From assembly GCA_030430575.1 (NCBI GenBank), contig JAUIKF010000017.1, forward strand, positions 1 through 64,000: 64,000 nt of DNA. Reading direction: 5' to 3'. The translations under genes and the position numbers were made by a program. Shown piece by piece: positions 27,101 through 35,496 of the stretch (its first letter is position 1; each line of letters opens with the position of its first letter). This DNA is from Bacteroidia bacterium (GTDB lineage Bacteria > Bacteroidota > Bacteroidia > J057). The notes below the pieces were generated by a model, which was not told the DNA's origin, made no database searches, and saw only the letters and a program-made list of their open reading frames with translations.

Positions 27101-28455
27101 TGGAGGTGTACCTAGACAATAAATTTGTAGTCTCCTGGGTAGATCCATCTCCACTCACCTCAGGCAACGCCGTTTCCTTCCGCACGGGCGCGAGCGTGGC
27201 TGAGTACGATGATTTTCAGATTTTCCACAACAGAAGATCTAGTATAAAATTGTCTATTGGCAAAGGAGCCCAAAACGACATTGATGTGCGGGGAATCTCT
27301 GCAGACCAGGAAGCGTTTCGCATCAGCTCCTTGGTTGTAGACCGCACGATCACGTGGTCACCCATCTCGACAGATGGCGCAAAAGTAGACCTTACGAGCG
27401 CTGGAGGGGTAGTTGATACAGGGAATGGGGGGAATAGTGGAAATAGCAGCTCTTCGAATACCGGAAATTCATCTAACACCAACACAGGCAATTCGTCTGG
27501 AAACTCAGGCTCGTCCACTACAGGGCCTTCCCCTTCCGAAAACAAGCCCGTCACCAATCCTGCTCCCACAGGCGTGAGCCGTGGCGATGCCGTAAAACCC
27601 AAACCATCGCTAGACGGCCCTGCATCAAAAAGTGTCTGGTTGGGCGATTCTTATACTGATGACTTTACCATTGACCTCTCAAAACGAGCAGAAGTTGATA
27701 AACAATTTTATTTGCCAGCAGAGCAACGAGGTGGGCATTGGACAGCTAGAAGCACCCAAGGATTCATGTATGATGCCTTTCCTCGTATAGGAGGATGGAA
27801 AAGTGAAGTAGGTAAATGGGAGGTGAGCAATCAAGGCCACTTGCGCCAGTCAGATGCACAAGCCACCAACGGGAATACGTATCATTCACTCAAGCAAGAT
27901 GGAACCACTTCTTACCTCTATAATTGGAAAGCGAGGATTTTGAGTAAAAGTGATAATACGCGTTTTGGGCTGCATTTTTTCTGTTCAGATCCTACCGCCA
28001 CCAATCGCGGCAACTCCTACATGGTGTGGTTCAGAAACCACACCAATGGAGCCGATAAAGTAGAGATTTATCGGTCTGTAAATAATAAGCTTCAGCTCAA
28101 AAGAAAATCAACGATTGATATCAAGGAAGACCAATGGTATGACATCAAATTACATTATGACGCTGTCTATGGAGATATAGAAATTTACCTAAATAACGAA
28201 CTGGTCCTCAAATGGAAAGACCCAGGCGTACCCCTTAAAATGGGAAGTTATGTTTCCTTTCGCACAGGCAGTTCATTGGTTCTATTTGATGACCTCAAAG
28301 TCTACAAACTCTACGAAGGTCCTACGCCCATTCGAGTAGGAGATGCCAGCAGTGACATGATTGGTACCAAAAGAAAGGCGCGTATTTACACGATTGAGCG
28401 GGAAAGGGATGGGGATTGGTATAAGGAAAGTCATCGGGAGACGACGATAAAATAA
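24115..28455 (+). CDS. Secreted multidomain N-acetylmuramoyl-L-alanine amidase with CUB, FN3 and lectin-like modules
   Basis: A 1446-residue exported protein (signal peptide MKKYLITLCVSLSLLSGFAQ). Residues 30-150 resemble the lytic-transglycosylase-like region that precedes some amidases (GMLESLAWTRSRM, YYGVMGLV). The Amidase_2 domain is at about 270-420: ITIHTVQGSYASAISWFKN, SAHYVIRAFDGQ, GIEHEG and a zinc-type end GHQHFKGNDHIDPGPFW. Then CUB (about 432-532), FN3 (541-622), CUB (642-742), a Gly/Asn/Thr/Ser linker, a DUF1080/LamG-like module (816-1042), a second linker, and a second copy of that module (1170-1405). CUB and lectin-like modules suggest binding to glycans or other cells. No T9SS tail is seen, so its export beyond the periplasm is uncertain. 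It ends before a strong bidirectional terminator. Confidence 0.88.
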   Translation: MKKYLITLCVSLSLLSGFAQSSNDFTAFFEEAYEQFPSIPRGMLESLAWTRSRMTHLTPKSASHNCLETLPQYYGVMGLVDGDKEGYFNNSLKVVAQLTQYSEQEIKQDPRKNILAFAEAFTKIKSNQRVLKNDAGSQKDVIAALSEIPQNNDIRDQYALDQEFYSVLKRMADPAFRATHRMATREVYDWDAIFGKENYSVLSASYVELSQNKISNRTGQDYVGYPATTGANERSTETSRAPACGQSSRYGGAIWDKAHERNYGSRGSAKVEFITIHTVQGSYASAISWFKNRNARVSAHYVIRAFDGQVTQMVCEDDKGFHVKQYNSKAIGIEHEGYIDDGTMWYTTAMYESSATLVRDLCKRYKIDPKLTYAGPLTRGVKHLGDVCTKIKGHQHFKGNDHIDPGPFWDWARYYRLINGDPEPTLLKDKKGTFTDAGGEESNYGDLSRKAYLIKPKNATFVELTFEAFETEENYDYLEIFDGENPDGVFLGKFSGKKLPPTIQAKSGAMYLRFWSDCQFNKKGWKARYSSKNKKEDCPKVENLKVRDIFPLGVTLIWDKEKKASHYQIYLNRTNIPHANWSLYRTRQNGLTVTGLGADAPYQWQIEAVCEDDTSARTGSNFMTPPISKKADPKAYTVRRSSGRLYDSGGREGVYSDGEDYVFTIQPPDNKRVILTFTEFETEADLDVLTIYDGLSPSAPLLQKLSGNTMPNVIQSSGNGLTLHFTSDRRTTAKGWAASWKSTGGNGSSNGGDIGSIDPGDTGNSGNTGNTGNTGNSGNTSGNDSSSGSAIGEPFVPNTQFSAVSPRTKPLLQDTYNGPFTLSFDDKDRSGRGLANRFFSVMKTTSDGWRGDGNKGFFYDDFESTSLHSDWKSVTGNWKVQNNRLVQLDASLQNTNVYAKVKQEGDRTYIYRWLGRLSGTSKNQRFGFHFFCSNAEKENRDDSYFIWVRKASTGDQIEIYEVVNDKFRIKSKAKVSLGDGKVHDYKVIYNPRKGRMEVYLDNKFVVSWVDPSPLTSGNAVSFRTGASVAEYDDFQIFHNRRSSIKLSIGKGAQNDIDVRGISADQEAFRISSLVVDRTITWSPISTDGAKVDLTSAGGVVDTGNGGNSGNSSSSNTGNSSNTNTGNSSGNSGSSTTGPSPSENKPVTNPAPTGVSRGDAVKPKPSLDGPASKSVWLGDSYTDDFTIDLSKRAEVDKQFYLPAEQRGGHWTARSTQGFMYDAFPRIGGWKSEVGKWEVSNQGHLRQSDAQATNGNTYHSLKQDGTTSYLYNWKARILSKSDNTRFGLHFFCSDPTATNRGNSYMVWFRNHTNGADKVEIYRSVNNKLQLKRKSTIDIKEDQWYDIKLHYDAVYGDIEIYLNNELVLKWKDPGVPLKMGSYVSFRTGSSLVLFDDLKVYKLYEGPTPIRVGDASSDMIGTKRKARIYTIERERDGDWYKESHRETTIK

Positions 28456-28459
28456 AGAG

Positions 28460-28511
28460 AGACCTCGTAGGTTTAATCAGCAGTTCTGGCTAAAACCTAC
28501 GAGGTCTTTTT
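28460..28511. terminator. Bidirectional terminator between convergent genes
   Basis: Perfect 15-bp arms AGACCTCGTAGGTTT (28460-28474) and AAACCTACGAGGTCT (28493-28507) around an 18-nt loop are followed by a T-run on the + strand. It separates the amidase gene from the convergent AAA ATPase gene. The CCTCGTAGG core is, from memory, a recurrent terminator word in Bacteroidota. Confidence 0.85.
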
Positions 28512-28517
28512 ATGGAA

Positions 28518-30482
28518 TTACCGCACAATCGACTTCAAGTCTTCGACTTTGTCGAGGACCTCTTGGCGAGACATATCGCGGTATTTCTTCGGTAGCAACT
28601 CTTTCGAAGTACTTTCCAGTACCGCAGAGTATACCATGAGTTCAATTTCTTCTGGATAGGTAGGTGGCAAAAAGTCATTGAAGACTTGTGCTACCACATC
28701 GAAGGTCACTTTTTCCAATCCCAAGCTTGCCGCTTTAAATTTGGAGCGTGTAAGCGCCGCCTCCATATCTGCTCCTGAGCGGATCGTCATATCTTCCAAG
28801 AATTCCTCATCGAACTCTTCGACATCGAGGTAAGGAATACCCGTTTTGCGGAGCATTACTTGAAGGAGTTCTTTCTTTTCAGAGAGCGTTTCAGGATAAA
28901 ATAAGCCAATATGCTCCTCTGCACGTCCTTGACGCTTAAAGTCTACAGGCATCAAGTCAGGCCTTGCCGTGACGAGGAACCAGATGATTTTCCCTCGATT
29001 ATCCGTATCACTCATGAAGGTCGCAATCATTGAGAAGACACGGCTACTCACCCCACTGTCTCCAGAGGCATTTCGATTGCCAAGGTAAGCATCGGCTTCA
29101 TCAATCATGACCGCCACAGGCGACATCGCCTTGAGGATTTTCAGCACCTTCTGAAGGTTCCCTTCAGTGACCCCCTGCCACTGAGAACGGAAGTTCTTGA
29201 GGATGACCATCGGCACGCCGATGTCATTAGCGAAGGTGCGGATCATGAAAGTCTTTCCTGTTCCGACAGGTCCTGAAATCAGGTACCCCATCGGGATCAC
29301 ATCTGGTCGGCCAGACTTCAACGCACGGGAAGCATCCAGCAGGTGCTTCTTTGCGTGGGCGTGCCCTGCCACGTCCTTGAGGCTATATTTTGTTTCAATA
29401 AATTCCAATAGACCACCCGCCTCAGACTCAATCATTTCCTTTTTGCGCGCAGTCAGCTCGTCATTGGTAAAGGGAATTTCATTGCGTGCTGCCTCAGACA
29501 TGATGATATTGAGATTGACCAATCCCAGTCCTGCTGTATTTTTGGCCAATATTTCAGCACTCATTTCAAAAAACTGCTGGGCCTCCTGATTGTGCTCGAA
29601 GAAATAATGAATGAAGCCTAAGCGCTCTTCTTCATCTGGATAAGGAACAAATACCTCATGGGTATAAGGGTTCCGGACATACTGCTGACTGATGTCTGCG
29701 ATATTCTCCGTCATCACCGCAATCGTCATATCCGAATTGAGGAAAATGTCCTCTTTCGCCCATTTCTGCATGAAAACGAGCGTCATCTGGTTTGCAGCAC
29801 TCATCCGAGAAGTCTCACTCATCGGAATCAGCGTCTCCGCATAGTCAACGATCATCGCGACTGATTTAGGCTGCTTGATGAGCTGCTTGAGCTTCTCCAG
29901 CCGCTGGCGCAATCGCTTGTCGCCGCTCACCTTGGGATCATCTTCCATGAACTCAGGAATGGTCATGCGCATAAAGCGATCGATGATGTCCTCATTGGCC
30001 TTTGGCTCATTGGATTTGGGTTTGCGAAGCCCTAGCTTCTCTTCTATGTGGCGAATCAGGTACCGAATCAGGTTCTGATTCAGGGTATTGTCAAAGTATT
30101 TGTCTAATTGATAGAAAGCATTCGCTGGGTCCAATTTCAGCTCAGGCGTAGGCCCTTCGGAAAGCTCTGAAAGAAGCTTCAACGTCTCCATGAACTCGCG
30201 GCGCATCTTGCTCTCGCCCCCAAAGCGCGTATCGTCTTTGAAGCGGATGCCTGCAGAACGGTCATAATAGACCACCATGTCGCGGTTCTTGAAGACTTCA
30301 TAGCTGATAAAGTCTCTGACTTTCAGGTAGCGCGCTTTGCCGTCTTCCACCACACGGACAAAGTCATTGATATTGCCGTGAATGATAAATTGGGAAATAT
30401 TCTGAGAGAGGTATTTTCTTTTGATCTCTTTGGCCCATGCTGGCACTTCGATCTTCGGTTTGGTAGGTGCTTCTGTTGACAT
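28518..30482 (-). CDS. AAA+ ATPase with a degenerate first and an active second AAA module
   Basis: A 654-residue cytosolic ATPase. The second module is complete: Walker A GPVGTGKT at about residue 405, Walker B VAVMIDEADAYLG at about 455-465, sensor 1 in IIWFLVTARPDLMP and an arginine finger region (FKRQGRAEEH). The first half also looks AAA-like (SQFIIHGNINDFV near residue 30; VAMIVDYAETLIP in a Walker-B-like place; IAVMTENIADISQQY) but has no Walker A, so it is a degenerate module. This double layout suggests a hexameric remodelling or unfolding machine; its client is not evident and neighbours give no clue. It is preceded by a 195-nt spacer with an iterated-word inverted repeat. Confidence 0.82.
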   Translation of the reverse strand: MSTEAPTKPKIEVPAWAKEIKRKYLSQNISQFIIHGNINDFVRVVEDGKARYLKVRDFISYEVFKNRDMVVYYDRSAGIRFKDDTRFGGESKMRREFMETLKLLSELSEGPTPELKLDPANAFYQLDKYFDNTLNQNLIRYLIRHIEEKLGLRKPKSNEPKANEDIIDRFMRMTIPEFMEDDPKVSGDKRLRQRLEKLKQLIKQPKSVAMIVDYAETLIPMSETSRMSAANQMTLVFMQKWAKEDIFLNSDMTIAVMTENIADISQQYVRNPYTHEVFVPYPDEEERLGFIHYFFEHNQEAQQFFEMSAEILAKNTAGLGLVNLNIIMSEAARNEIPFTNDELTARKKEMIESEAGGLLEFIETKYSLKDVAGHAHAKKHLLDASRALKSGRPDVIPMGYLISGPVGTGKTFMIRTFANDIGVPMVILKNFRSQWQGVTEGNLQKVLKILKAMSPVAVMIDEADAYLGNRNASGDSGVSSRVFSMIATFMSDTDNRGKIIWFLVTARPDLMPVDFKRQGRAEEHIGLFYPETLSEKKELLQVMLRKTGIPYLDVEEFDEEFLEDMTIRSGADMEAALTRSKFKAASLGLEKVTFDVVAQVFNDFLPPTYPEEIELMVYSAVLESTSKELLPKKYRDMSRQEVLDKVEDLKSIVR

Positions 30483-30563
30483 ATAAGTTATGATGAATGA
30501 ATAAAGGTCATTGTATCTTTTGCGGGTGATAGATTATTCGTCTATGTATTTTGTCACATTTTG

Positions 30564-30640
30564 AACCATATAAGACATTTAAGGGCATTTAAGGTCAAAA
30601 AGTCAGTTTTCTTATATGGTCTTATATTCCTTATATGGTT
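30564..30640. repeat. Inverted repeat built from 10-nt words (CATATAAGAC)n
   Basis: AACCATATAAG (30564-30574) pairs perfectly with CTTATATGGTT (30630-30640), and the words between continue with a 10-nt period (ATTTAAGGGC ATTTAAGG on the left, CTTATATGGT CTTATATTCC on the right), so arms of about 30 nt pair imperfectly. It lies between the LytTR regulator gene and the AAA ATPase gene, both on the minus strand. Confidence 0.65.
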
Positions 30641-30677
30641 CCATCATTACAGCTTTTTACCCGGTCCAAAGTATAAT

Positions 30678-31445
30678 CTAAAATTTCAAAACTTGTTTTA
30701 GGATTTTGGATTTTTCTCGACTACTGATCACTTCGTGGTCATTGTCGAGGATGATTTTGAATCGGTTGCCAAACCAGATCACAATCTCACGTACATGTCC
30801 CAAGCCAATAATGGCTGAACGATTTACCCTAAAAAACATGTCCTGCGGCAGCTTTTTTTCAAACGTATCCAAGGTATGGTTGAGCAAATAAGACGTGTCT
30901 CCTGTATACAATCTTACACTCCGGTCTTCTACTTCTATGCAAGCGATATCCTGAAAGTCTACCAGTTTATATCGGTCACGGGTAGGCACAGGAACCTTAT
31001 TGGCAAAAGGAATTTTGATCTCCTCGACGATGTCGGCACGTTTGAGGCTAGCGATTTTATCGCGGTCTAGGCCAGGAAGCTGACCATTGCTCAGCTTGTC
31101 CAAGGTCGTTCTCAAACGGTCTTCGTTGAAAGGTTTAAGCAGATAATCGCAAGCATTCAATTCAAATGCACGGATCGCATGCTCATTATATGCTGTGGCA
31201 AATACGATGGCAGGCATCTTCTTGGTGTCGATATTCTCGACGACTTCCAACCCATTCATGCCTGGCATTTCGATGTCTAGAAACACCACATCTGGCTTGA
31301 GTTCTCTGATCATGTCCAAGGCTTCAATGCCATTTTCCGCCGCATGGACCAGTTCGACCTGTTCAAATTTCTCCAACAGACGAGTCATCTTTTTGCGAGC
31401 TGGCAATTCATCATCAGCGATCAGCGCGCGAATCTTTTTACTCAT
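30678..31445 (-). CDS. LytTR-type response regulator
   Basis: A 255-residue two-component regulator. The receiver domain (about 5-120) has acidic residues D11-D12, the phosphoacceptor D57 in DVVFLDIEMPGMNG, and K104 in CDYLLKPF. The LytTR DNA-binding domain occupies about 150-250 (RDRYKLVDFQDIACIEVEDR, LDTFEKKLPQDMFFRVNRSA, VISSREKSKILKQV). The partner kinase is the gene immediately upstream, 53 nt away. LytTR regulators bind direct repeats at target promoters; targets are not apparent here. Confidence 0.93.
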   Translation of the reverse strand: MSKKIRALIADDELPARKKMTRLLEKFEQVELVHAAENGIEALDMIRELKPDVVFLDIEMPGMNGLEVVENIDTKKMPAIVFATAYNEHAIRAFELNACDYLLKPFNEDRLRTTLDKLSNGQLPGLDRDKIASLKRADIVEEIKIPFANKVPVPTRDRYKLVDFQDIACIEVEDRSVRLYTGDTSYLLNHTLDTFEKKLPQDMFFRVNRSAIIGLGHVREIVIWFGNRFKIILDNDHEVISSREKSKILKQVLKF

Positions 31446-31498
31446 AAGGAAATCGTTTTGTGGCTAAAATTAGGGAAACATTTCGGAAATATTAGGAA

Positions 31499-33859
31499 TT
31501 AATGAACGGGGATTTGAAGCCGCACCCGTGTGCCGTTGCCTGTATTCTCAAATACCAATAAATCTTTGCTGTCATACATGCGCTCTAGGCGCGTAATAAT
31601 GTTATTGAGACCAGTCCCTTTATTGATGCGGTCAGCATCGATACCAGGTCCATTATCATACACCTCACACACCATAAAATCCTCCTCAAGGTACGCATCT
31701 ATTGACACAACTCCTCTACCGATAATTTTGGCGATGCCGTGTTTAATACAATTTTCCACCAAGGTCTGAATCACAAAAGCTGGCAATTCGACATCTTTTA
31801 CCGCTGGCTCCATTTCTATCTCTACCGTCAATCGACTCCCAAAACGGATTTTCTCTATCTCTAAATACGTACTGACTAGCTGTAACTCATTTTCTAAGGA
31901 GACGAGGTTTTGGCTAGAAAACTTGAGGGTATAGCGAAAAATAAAGGCGAGCTTTTCCACGGCCTCCTCTGCGAGATCAGGAGAATCGTGGATGAGGGCA
32001 GAGATGGTATTGAGGGTATTAAAAAGGAAATGTGGGTTAATCTGGGAGCGGAGCGCTGTCAAATTGGCTTCAAAGGTTTTTTGAAGCAATTCGCGCTCGC
32101 GCCCGAGGAGCTGGAGGACATTCAGCGTGAGCTGTGTCTGCTGCAAGAGCTGCGATAGCAGCTCGAGGTCGGAAAGGTTGTACACCCTCCGCTTCTTTTT
32201 TCCCAATAACAATAGCCCAAAATCGGTCCCCGTAAGGGTAATAGGGGCAATCAGGCTATACGCTGACTCATTACAATACCCCTCCCATTTTCCATCAAAC
32301 TGAAAATCTGACAACTCCTTATTACGCGACCAAACGGCACTGGTATGCACCAGTTGTTGATATAAATGCGCATAGGCGGCCGCTTCGGGCACTTCCTCTT
32401 GCCACCAAATATCCACGCGCTCCGCATCGAAATAGACATCCAGCTCTTCTGTGATGGCTTCTCTAAGTCCATCAGCAGATGTGAATTGGGGAATAGTCGC
32501 AATGAAGGCCTTGATCTGCGCGTATTTTTGCTGCTGAGAAGTCGTAAAATAGGCACTGAATTTTTGCTCATTGCCCATATACAAAGCTCGAACAAGCAAA
32601 ATGGTCAGGATCAAGGTGATGACTTCGAGCAGTTGGCGGTAGGGATTGGTAGCGAGTAAATATTCATATACCTGGCGAATCACCGCATAGAGAAATAAGC
32701 ACAAGGCAAAGAAGATCACATATTGAAGGCTTTTGGTAATCACCACATTTACCTTCCCAAATCGAATCTGAGAGGAAGCAGAGTTCACCAGCGGAAAAAA
32801 GAGCAATACCTGCCAGCCAATGAGCACATGCTCGTGCATGGCCATTGGGCGCATATGCATAAGCACCAAAAATAGAAGTCCCAGCACCCCTATCACTAGT
32901 GCCGGCGCATGATTGGCCCAACGGATTTCCCTTTTTTCTCCCATGATCGACAAGGGAATAGCTGCCAGCAGATGAATGAGGAAAAAGCTGACACAGAACT
33001 GCTCAATAAGCAAGTGGTAGCCTCGCAATACGTCATCGACAAATATGATTTGGAAGAATTGGTAGGTAGCGAAGAGCATCACCAGACCAGAAAGGCCCAG
33101 CACAACCGCCTTGTATCGTGGCGCCCTGAAATACAGGAATGCTGTGGCGTAACCCATAACCCATACACTATATACCCATGTGAATCCCTTTTCAAAGGTG
33201 GTCTGGATCAGATCCGATTCTATAATCAAATAGAGATCGTGTACTAACTGCATTCCAAATACAGATACCCCTGAGACAACTACTAGCATCAGCGGCAGAA
33301 ATGGGCGCCAGTTTTTTCGGAGAAAAGGAAAAAGGATCAGCAGTATGACAAAGGCTACAAGGGTACCTATTCCCACAAACCAAACTCCTGCCCGCCAATA
33401 GAAGGAATGATCATTGAAACTATAGGCTAATCGGAAGCCGTTGATCACTTGCAGGTTCTGTACTTGGGAGCCGCCTTGTGGGCTAGGTCGCTCCACCTGA
33501 TAAATCAGGGTTTTTCCGGGGGCCTGGCTATGACTGATGCGGTCTACCGCTTCAGCTTGATATAATTCATGGTAGTTGATCTTTCGCAGACGGTCGCCTT
33601 GTACCACCTGTTCCGCTGGAAAGTTTTTATAGCTCAGCAGGGGATGCACCTGGCGGGCCATTATTTTGCCATTCACATCTTCCCAATGGACCCAATCATT
33701 GCCCTGAAATGCCGTTTGCACTTCATCTACTGATTGCAACACGTTGGTTTCCTGAACTTCCTTCCCGCTGGTTATACATAACCAACAAATAGCGACATAG
33801 CATACCCCCAGAATTAGGTATATGCTCCATTTTGGAGGATAAAGAGAAAAGGATGTCAT
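31499..33859 (-). CDS. LytS-type membrane sensor histidine kinase with PDZ-like and GAF-like regions
   Basis: A 786-residue inner-membrane kinase. One N-terminal membrane segment (YLILGVCYVAICWLCITSG) is followed by a periplasmic PDZ-like region (about 45-140, including AEQVVQGDRLRKINYHEL), then about eight membrane segments (155-410), a GAF-like region (430-570, DVYFDAERVDIWWQEE) and the kinase: phosphoacceptor His in QINPHFLFNTLNTISALI near residue 605, N box FVIQTLVENCIKHGIAK, and G box DNGPGI with GTGLNNIITRL. It phosphorylates the LytTR regulator encoded next to it. The signal is unknown. Confidence 0.92.
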   Translation of the reverse strand: MTSFSLYPPKWSIYLILGVCYVAICWLCITSGKEVQETNVLQSVDEVQTAFQGNDWVHWEDVNGKIMARQVHPLLSYKNFPAEQVVQGDRLRKINYHELYQAEAVDRISHSQAPGKTLIYQVERPSPQGGSQVQNLQVINGFRLAYSFNDHSFYWRAGVWFVGIGTLVAFVILLILFPFLRKNWRPFLPLMLVVVSGVSVFGMQLVHDLYLIIESDLIQTTFEKGFTWVYSVWVMGYATAFLYFRAPRYKAVVLGLSGLVMLFATYQFFQIIFVDDVLRGYHLLIEQFCVSFFLIHLLAAIPLSIMGEKREIRWANHAPALVIGVLGLLFLVLMHMRPMAMHEHVLIGWQVLLFFPLVNSASSQIRFGKVNVVITKSLQYVIFFALCLFLYAVIRQVYEYLLATNPYRQLLEVITLILTILLVRALYMGNEQKFSAYFTTSQQQKYAQIKAFIATIPQFTSADGLREAITEELDVYFDAERVDIWWQEEVPEAAAYAHLYQQLVHTSAVWSRNKELSDFQFDGKWEGYCNESAYSLIAPITLTGTDFGLLLLGKKKRRVYNLSDLELLSQLLQQTQLTLNVLQLLGRERELLQKTFEANLTALRSQINPHFLFNTLNTISALIHDSPDLAEEAVEKLAFIFRYTLKFSSQNLVSLENELQLVSTYLEIEKIRFGSRLTVEIEMEPAVKDVELPAFVIQTLVENCIKHGIAKIIGRGVVSIDAYLEEDFMVCEVYDNGPGIDADRINKGTGLNNIITRLERMYDSKDLLVFENTGNGTRVRLQIPVH

Positions 33860-34492
33860 CGTGAAAAATGATTGCGTGGATCAAAGTAGCATAAATCCAG
33901 GCAAATGGAAAATGGCAAAGCCAAAAGGAGGGCATAAAAAAAAGCCAGGGGACTCAAACACTAAGTGCGAATCAACCCTAGCCCTTGCTCTTGTAATTCC
34001 AGGACATTATCCTGTCTGATACAAATGTGCAAAGAAAATTAGGCACACGTAAGAAGGGTTGGGTAAGTGGTAAGATTGTGGCACTGAACGGTTATATTTA
34101 AGGCATAAATGGTTTTTTGTGTGTAATAAATATTTAAATAAATACTCAAATCTATTTATTTACAATAAACACATAAATGGCTTACTATCAGCCTATTAAA
34201 AGCAAAAAATCATCCGAATCAATATATAAATATTGATCGGATTTTTATTAAAATTCACTTTAAAAAGGTAAGATAAAATCCAATGTTTAAACAAGTACCA
34301 CCCAGAAAACATTAGAAATTATTGGAATATTATTCCAGCAAATATTTATATGTAAATATCGTGCCAATTTTGCCTTAAATGGGTTATAGGGAGCTTGTTA
34401 AGCGTTTTTTTTATACTTTTGTACCCAACTATTTTTGGACTAGAGGAGTCTTTATTTGGCGCATAACTTAAAGGATTCAAACACCATATCGT
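33860..34492. other. Long intergenic region between the LytS kinase and ccmC
   Basis: About 630 nt without a convincing gene. The part 33935-34030 is less AT-rich; read on the minus strand it ends TCCCCTGGC followed by a run of eight T residues (33943-33950), like the 3' end of a small RNA or a decayed terminator. The rest (34080-34390) is very AT-rich and repetitive with AAATAAATA-type words. A promoter candidate for ccmC lies at its right end. Nothing tRNA-like was found. Confidence 0.4.
34395..34421 (+). promoter_or_regulatory. Candidate Bacteroidota promoter for the ccm genes
   Basis: TTG (34395-34397) and the -7 element TACTTTTG (34414-34421; consensus TAnnTTTG) are separated by 16 nt, close to the usual 17-20. 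The leader to ccmC would be about 65 nt. Confidence 0.55.
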
Positions 34493-35254
34493 ATGAAAAT
34501 GGGGCGTAATATTTATAAGGCAGTTGGGGTAGGACTTATCCTATATGCACTGATCTATGGCATGACGGCGACCTTGCCCGTCATGCGGACTTTGGAGCAA
34601 AGTAGTCGAAATCTCTTCTACCATGTACCCATGTGGTTTACAGAAGTCGTGTTGATGGCGATTTCAGTATTTTTCAGTATCAAATACCTTCGCATGACTG
34701 ACCCCGAAGCCAAAACTTCGGGAAATCCCCTTATCGCAGATACACGCGCTAGAGAGTCGGCTCTCCTCGGTGTTCTGTTCAATGGGTTGGGCCTGATCAC
34801 AGGGATTATCTGGGGAAGGGTAAGTTGGGGACAAAATATTCCTTCCAATGAATTTGCAGCCTGGTGGGTATGGGACCCGATTCAGACGTGTGCGCTTATC
34901 ACGCTACTTATCTATCTAGGATACTTCCTATTAAGGTCCTCTTTTGCAGAGCCTGAACAACGCGCCAAAATCGCCGCGGTATACAATATATTTGCTTTTG
35001 CAGCACTTATCCCCTTATTTTTTGTCATCCCTCGAATCCTCGACGGACTTCACCCTACAGCCCAAGGTGAAAATACGGGGCTATTTGACACAAAAAATGT
35101 AACCAATATCTACCGAATGGTGTTATATCCATCCGCGCTAGGGTTCATCCTCCTCTCTATTTGGATCTATCAGGTTCGCGTACGGATTTCTTCCTTAGAC
35201 TTGCGTATCGAGCATTTGATGGCAGAAAAATCCTACAAAAACCAACAGTCTTGA
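34493..35254 (+). CDS. ccmC: Cytochrome c biogenesis protein CcmC (heme export and handling)
   Basis: A 253-residue inner-membrane protein with six hydrophobic segments. The tryptophan-rich heme-handling loop is present as NEFAAWWVWDPIQTCALITL, and the conserved His residues lie in LFYHVPMWFTE and in the C-terminal loop (LDGLHPTAQGENTG). CcmC loads heme onto CcmE in the periplasm. It is the first of four co-directional ccm genes and is preceded by a good promoter candidate. The length and motif match the family well. Confidence 0.93.
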   Translation: MKMGRNIYKAVGVGLILYALIYGMTATLPVMRTLEQSSRNLFYHVPMWFTEVVLMAISVFFSIKYLRMTDPEAKTSGNPLIADTRARESALLGVLFNGLGLITGIIWGRVSWGQNIPSNEFAAWWVWDPIQTCALITLLIYLGYFLLRSSFAEPEQRAKIAAVYNIFAFAALIPLFFVIPRILDGLHPTAQGENTGLFDTKNVTNIYRMVLYPSALGFILLSIWIYQVRVRISSLDLRIEHLMAEKSYKNQQS

Positions 35255-35305
35255 CATTAGGTTTAAGGAAAAAGCGGATGTAACTTGCGCCCCAATTGAT
35301 ACATA

Positions 35306-35494
35306 ATGGCTAATTCTATTTCCCACTTACTTATCCTCCTACAGGCTGATTCAGTCCTGTTAAAACACGATAAGGTATACTCTATCTTAGCAGTCATTTT
35401 GGTGATCTTTTTTGCCATCCTATTCATGTTATGGCGCACCGATAGAAAAGCTTCCCAATTGGAGAAAAAAATAGAAGACCTCGAAAATTCATAG
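35306..35494 (+). CDS. CcmD-like small membrane protein
   Basis: A 62-residue protein with a single membrane helix (VYSILAVILVIFFAILFMLW), a short N-terminus outside and a charged cytosolic coiled tail (DRKASQLEKKIEDLENS). This form, size and place between ccmC and ccmE match the CcmD family of Bacteroidota, which helps release heme-loaded CcmE. Sequence conservation in this family is very low, so position is the main argument. It ends 2 nt before ccmE. Confidence 0.7.
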   Translation: MANSISHLLILLQADSVLLKHDKVYSILAVILVIFFAILFMLWRTDRKASQLEKKIEDLENS

Positions 35495-35496
35495 CG

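Noticed and set aside
34060-34100. A third TGGGTAA site before TATATTTA
   Set aside because: The spacing is 26 nt, the left half-site is missing, and no gene follows directly.
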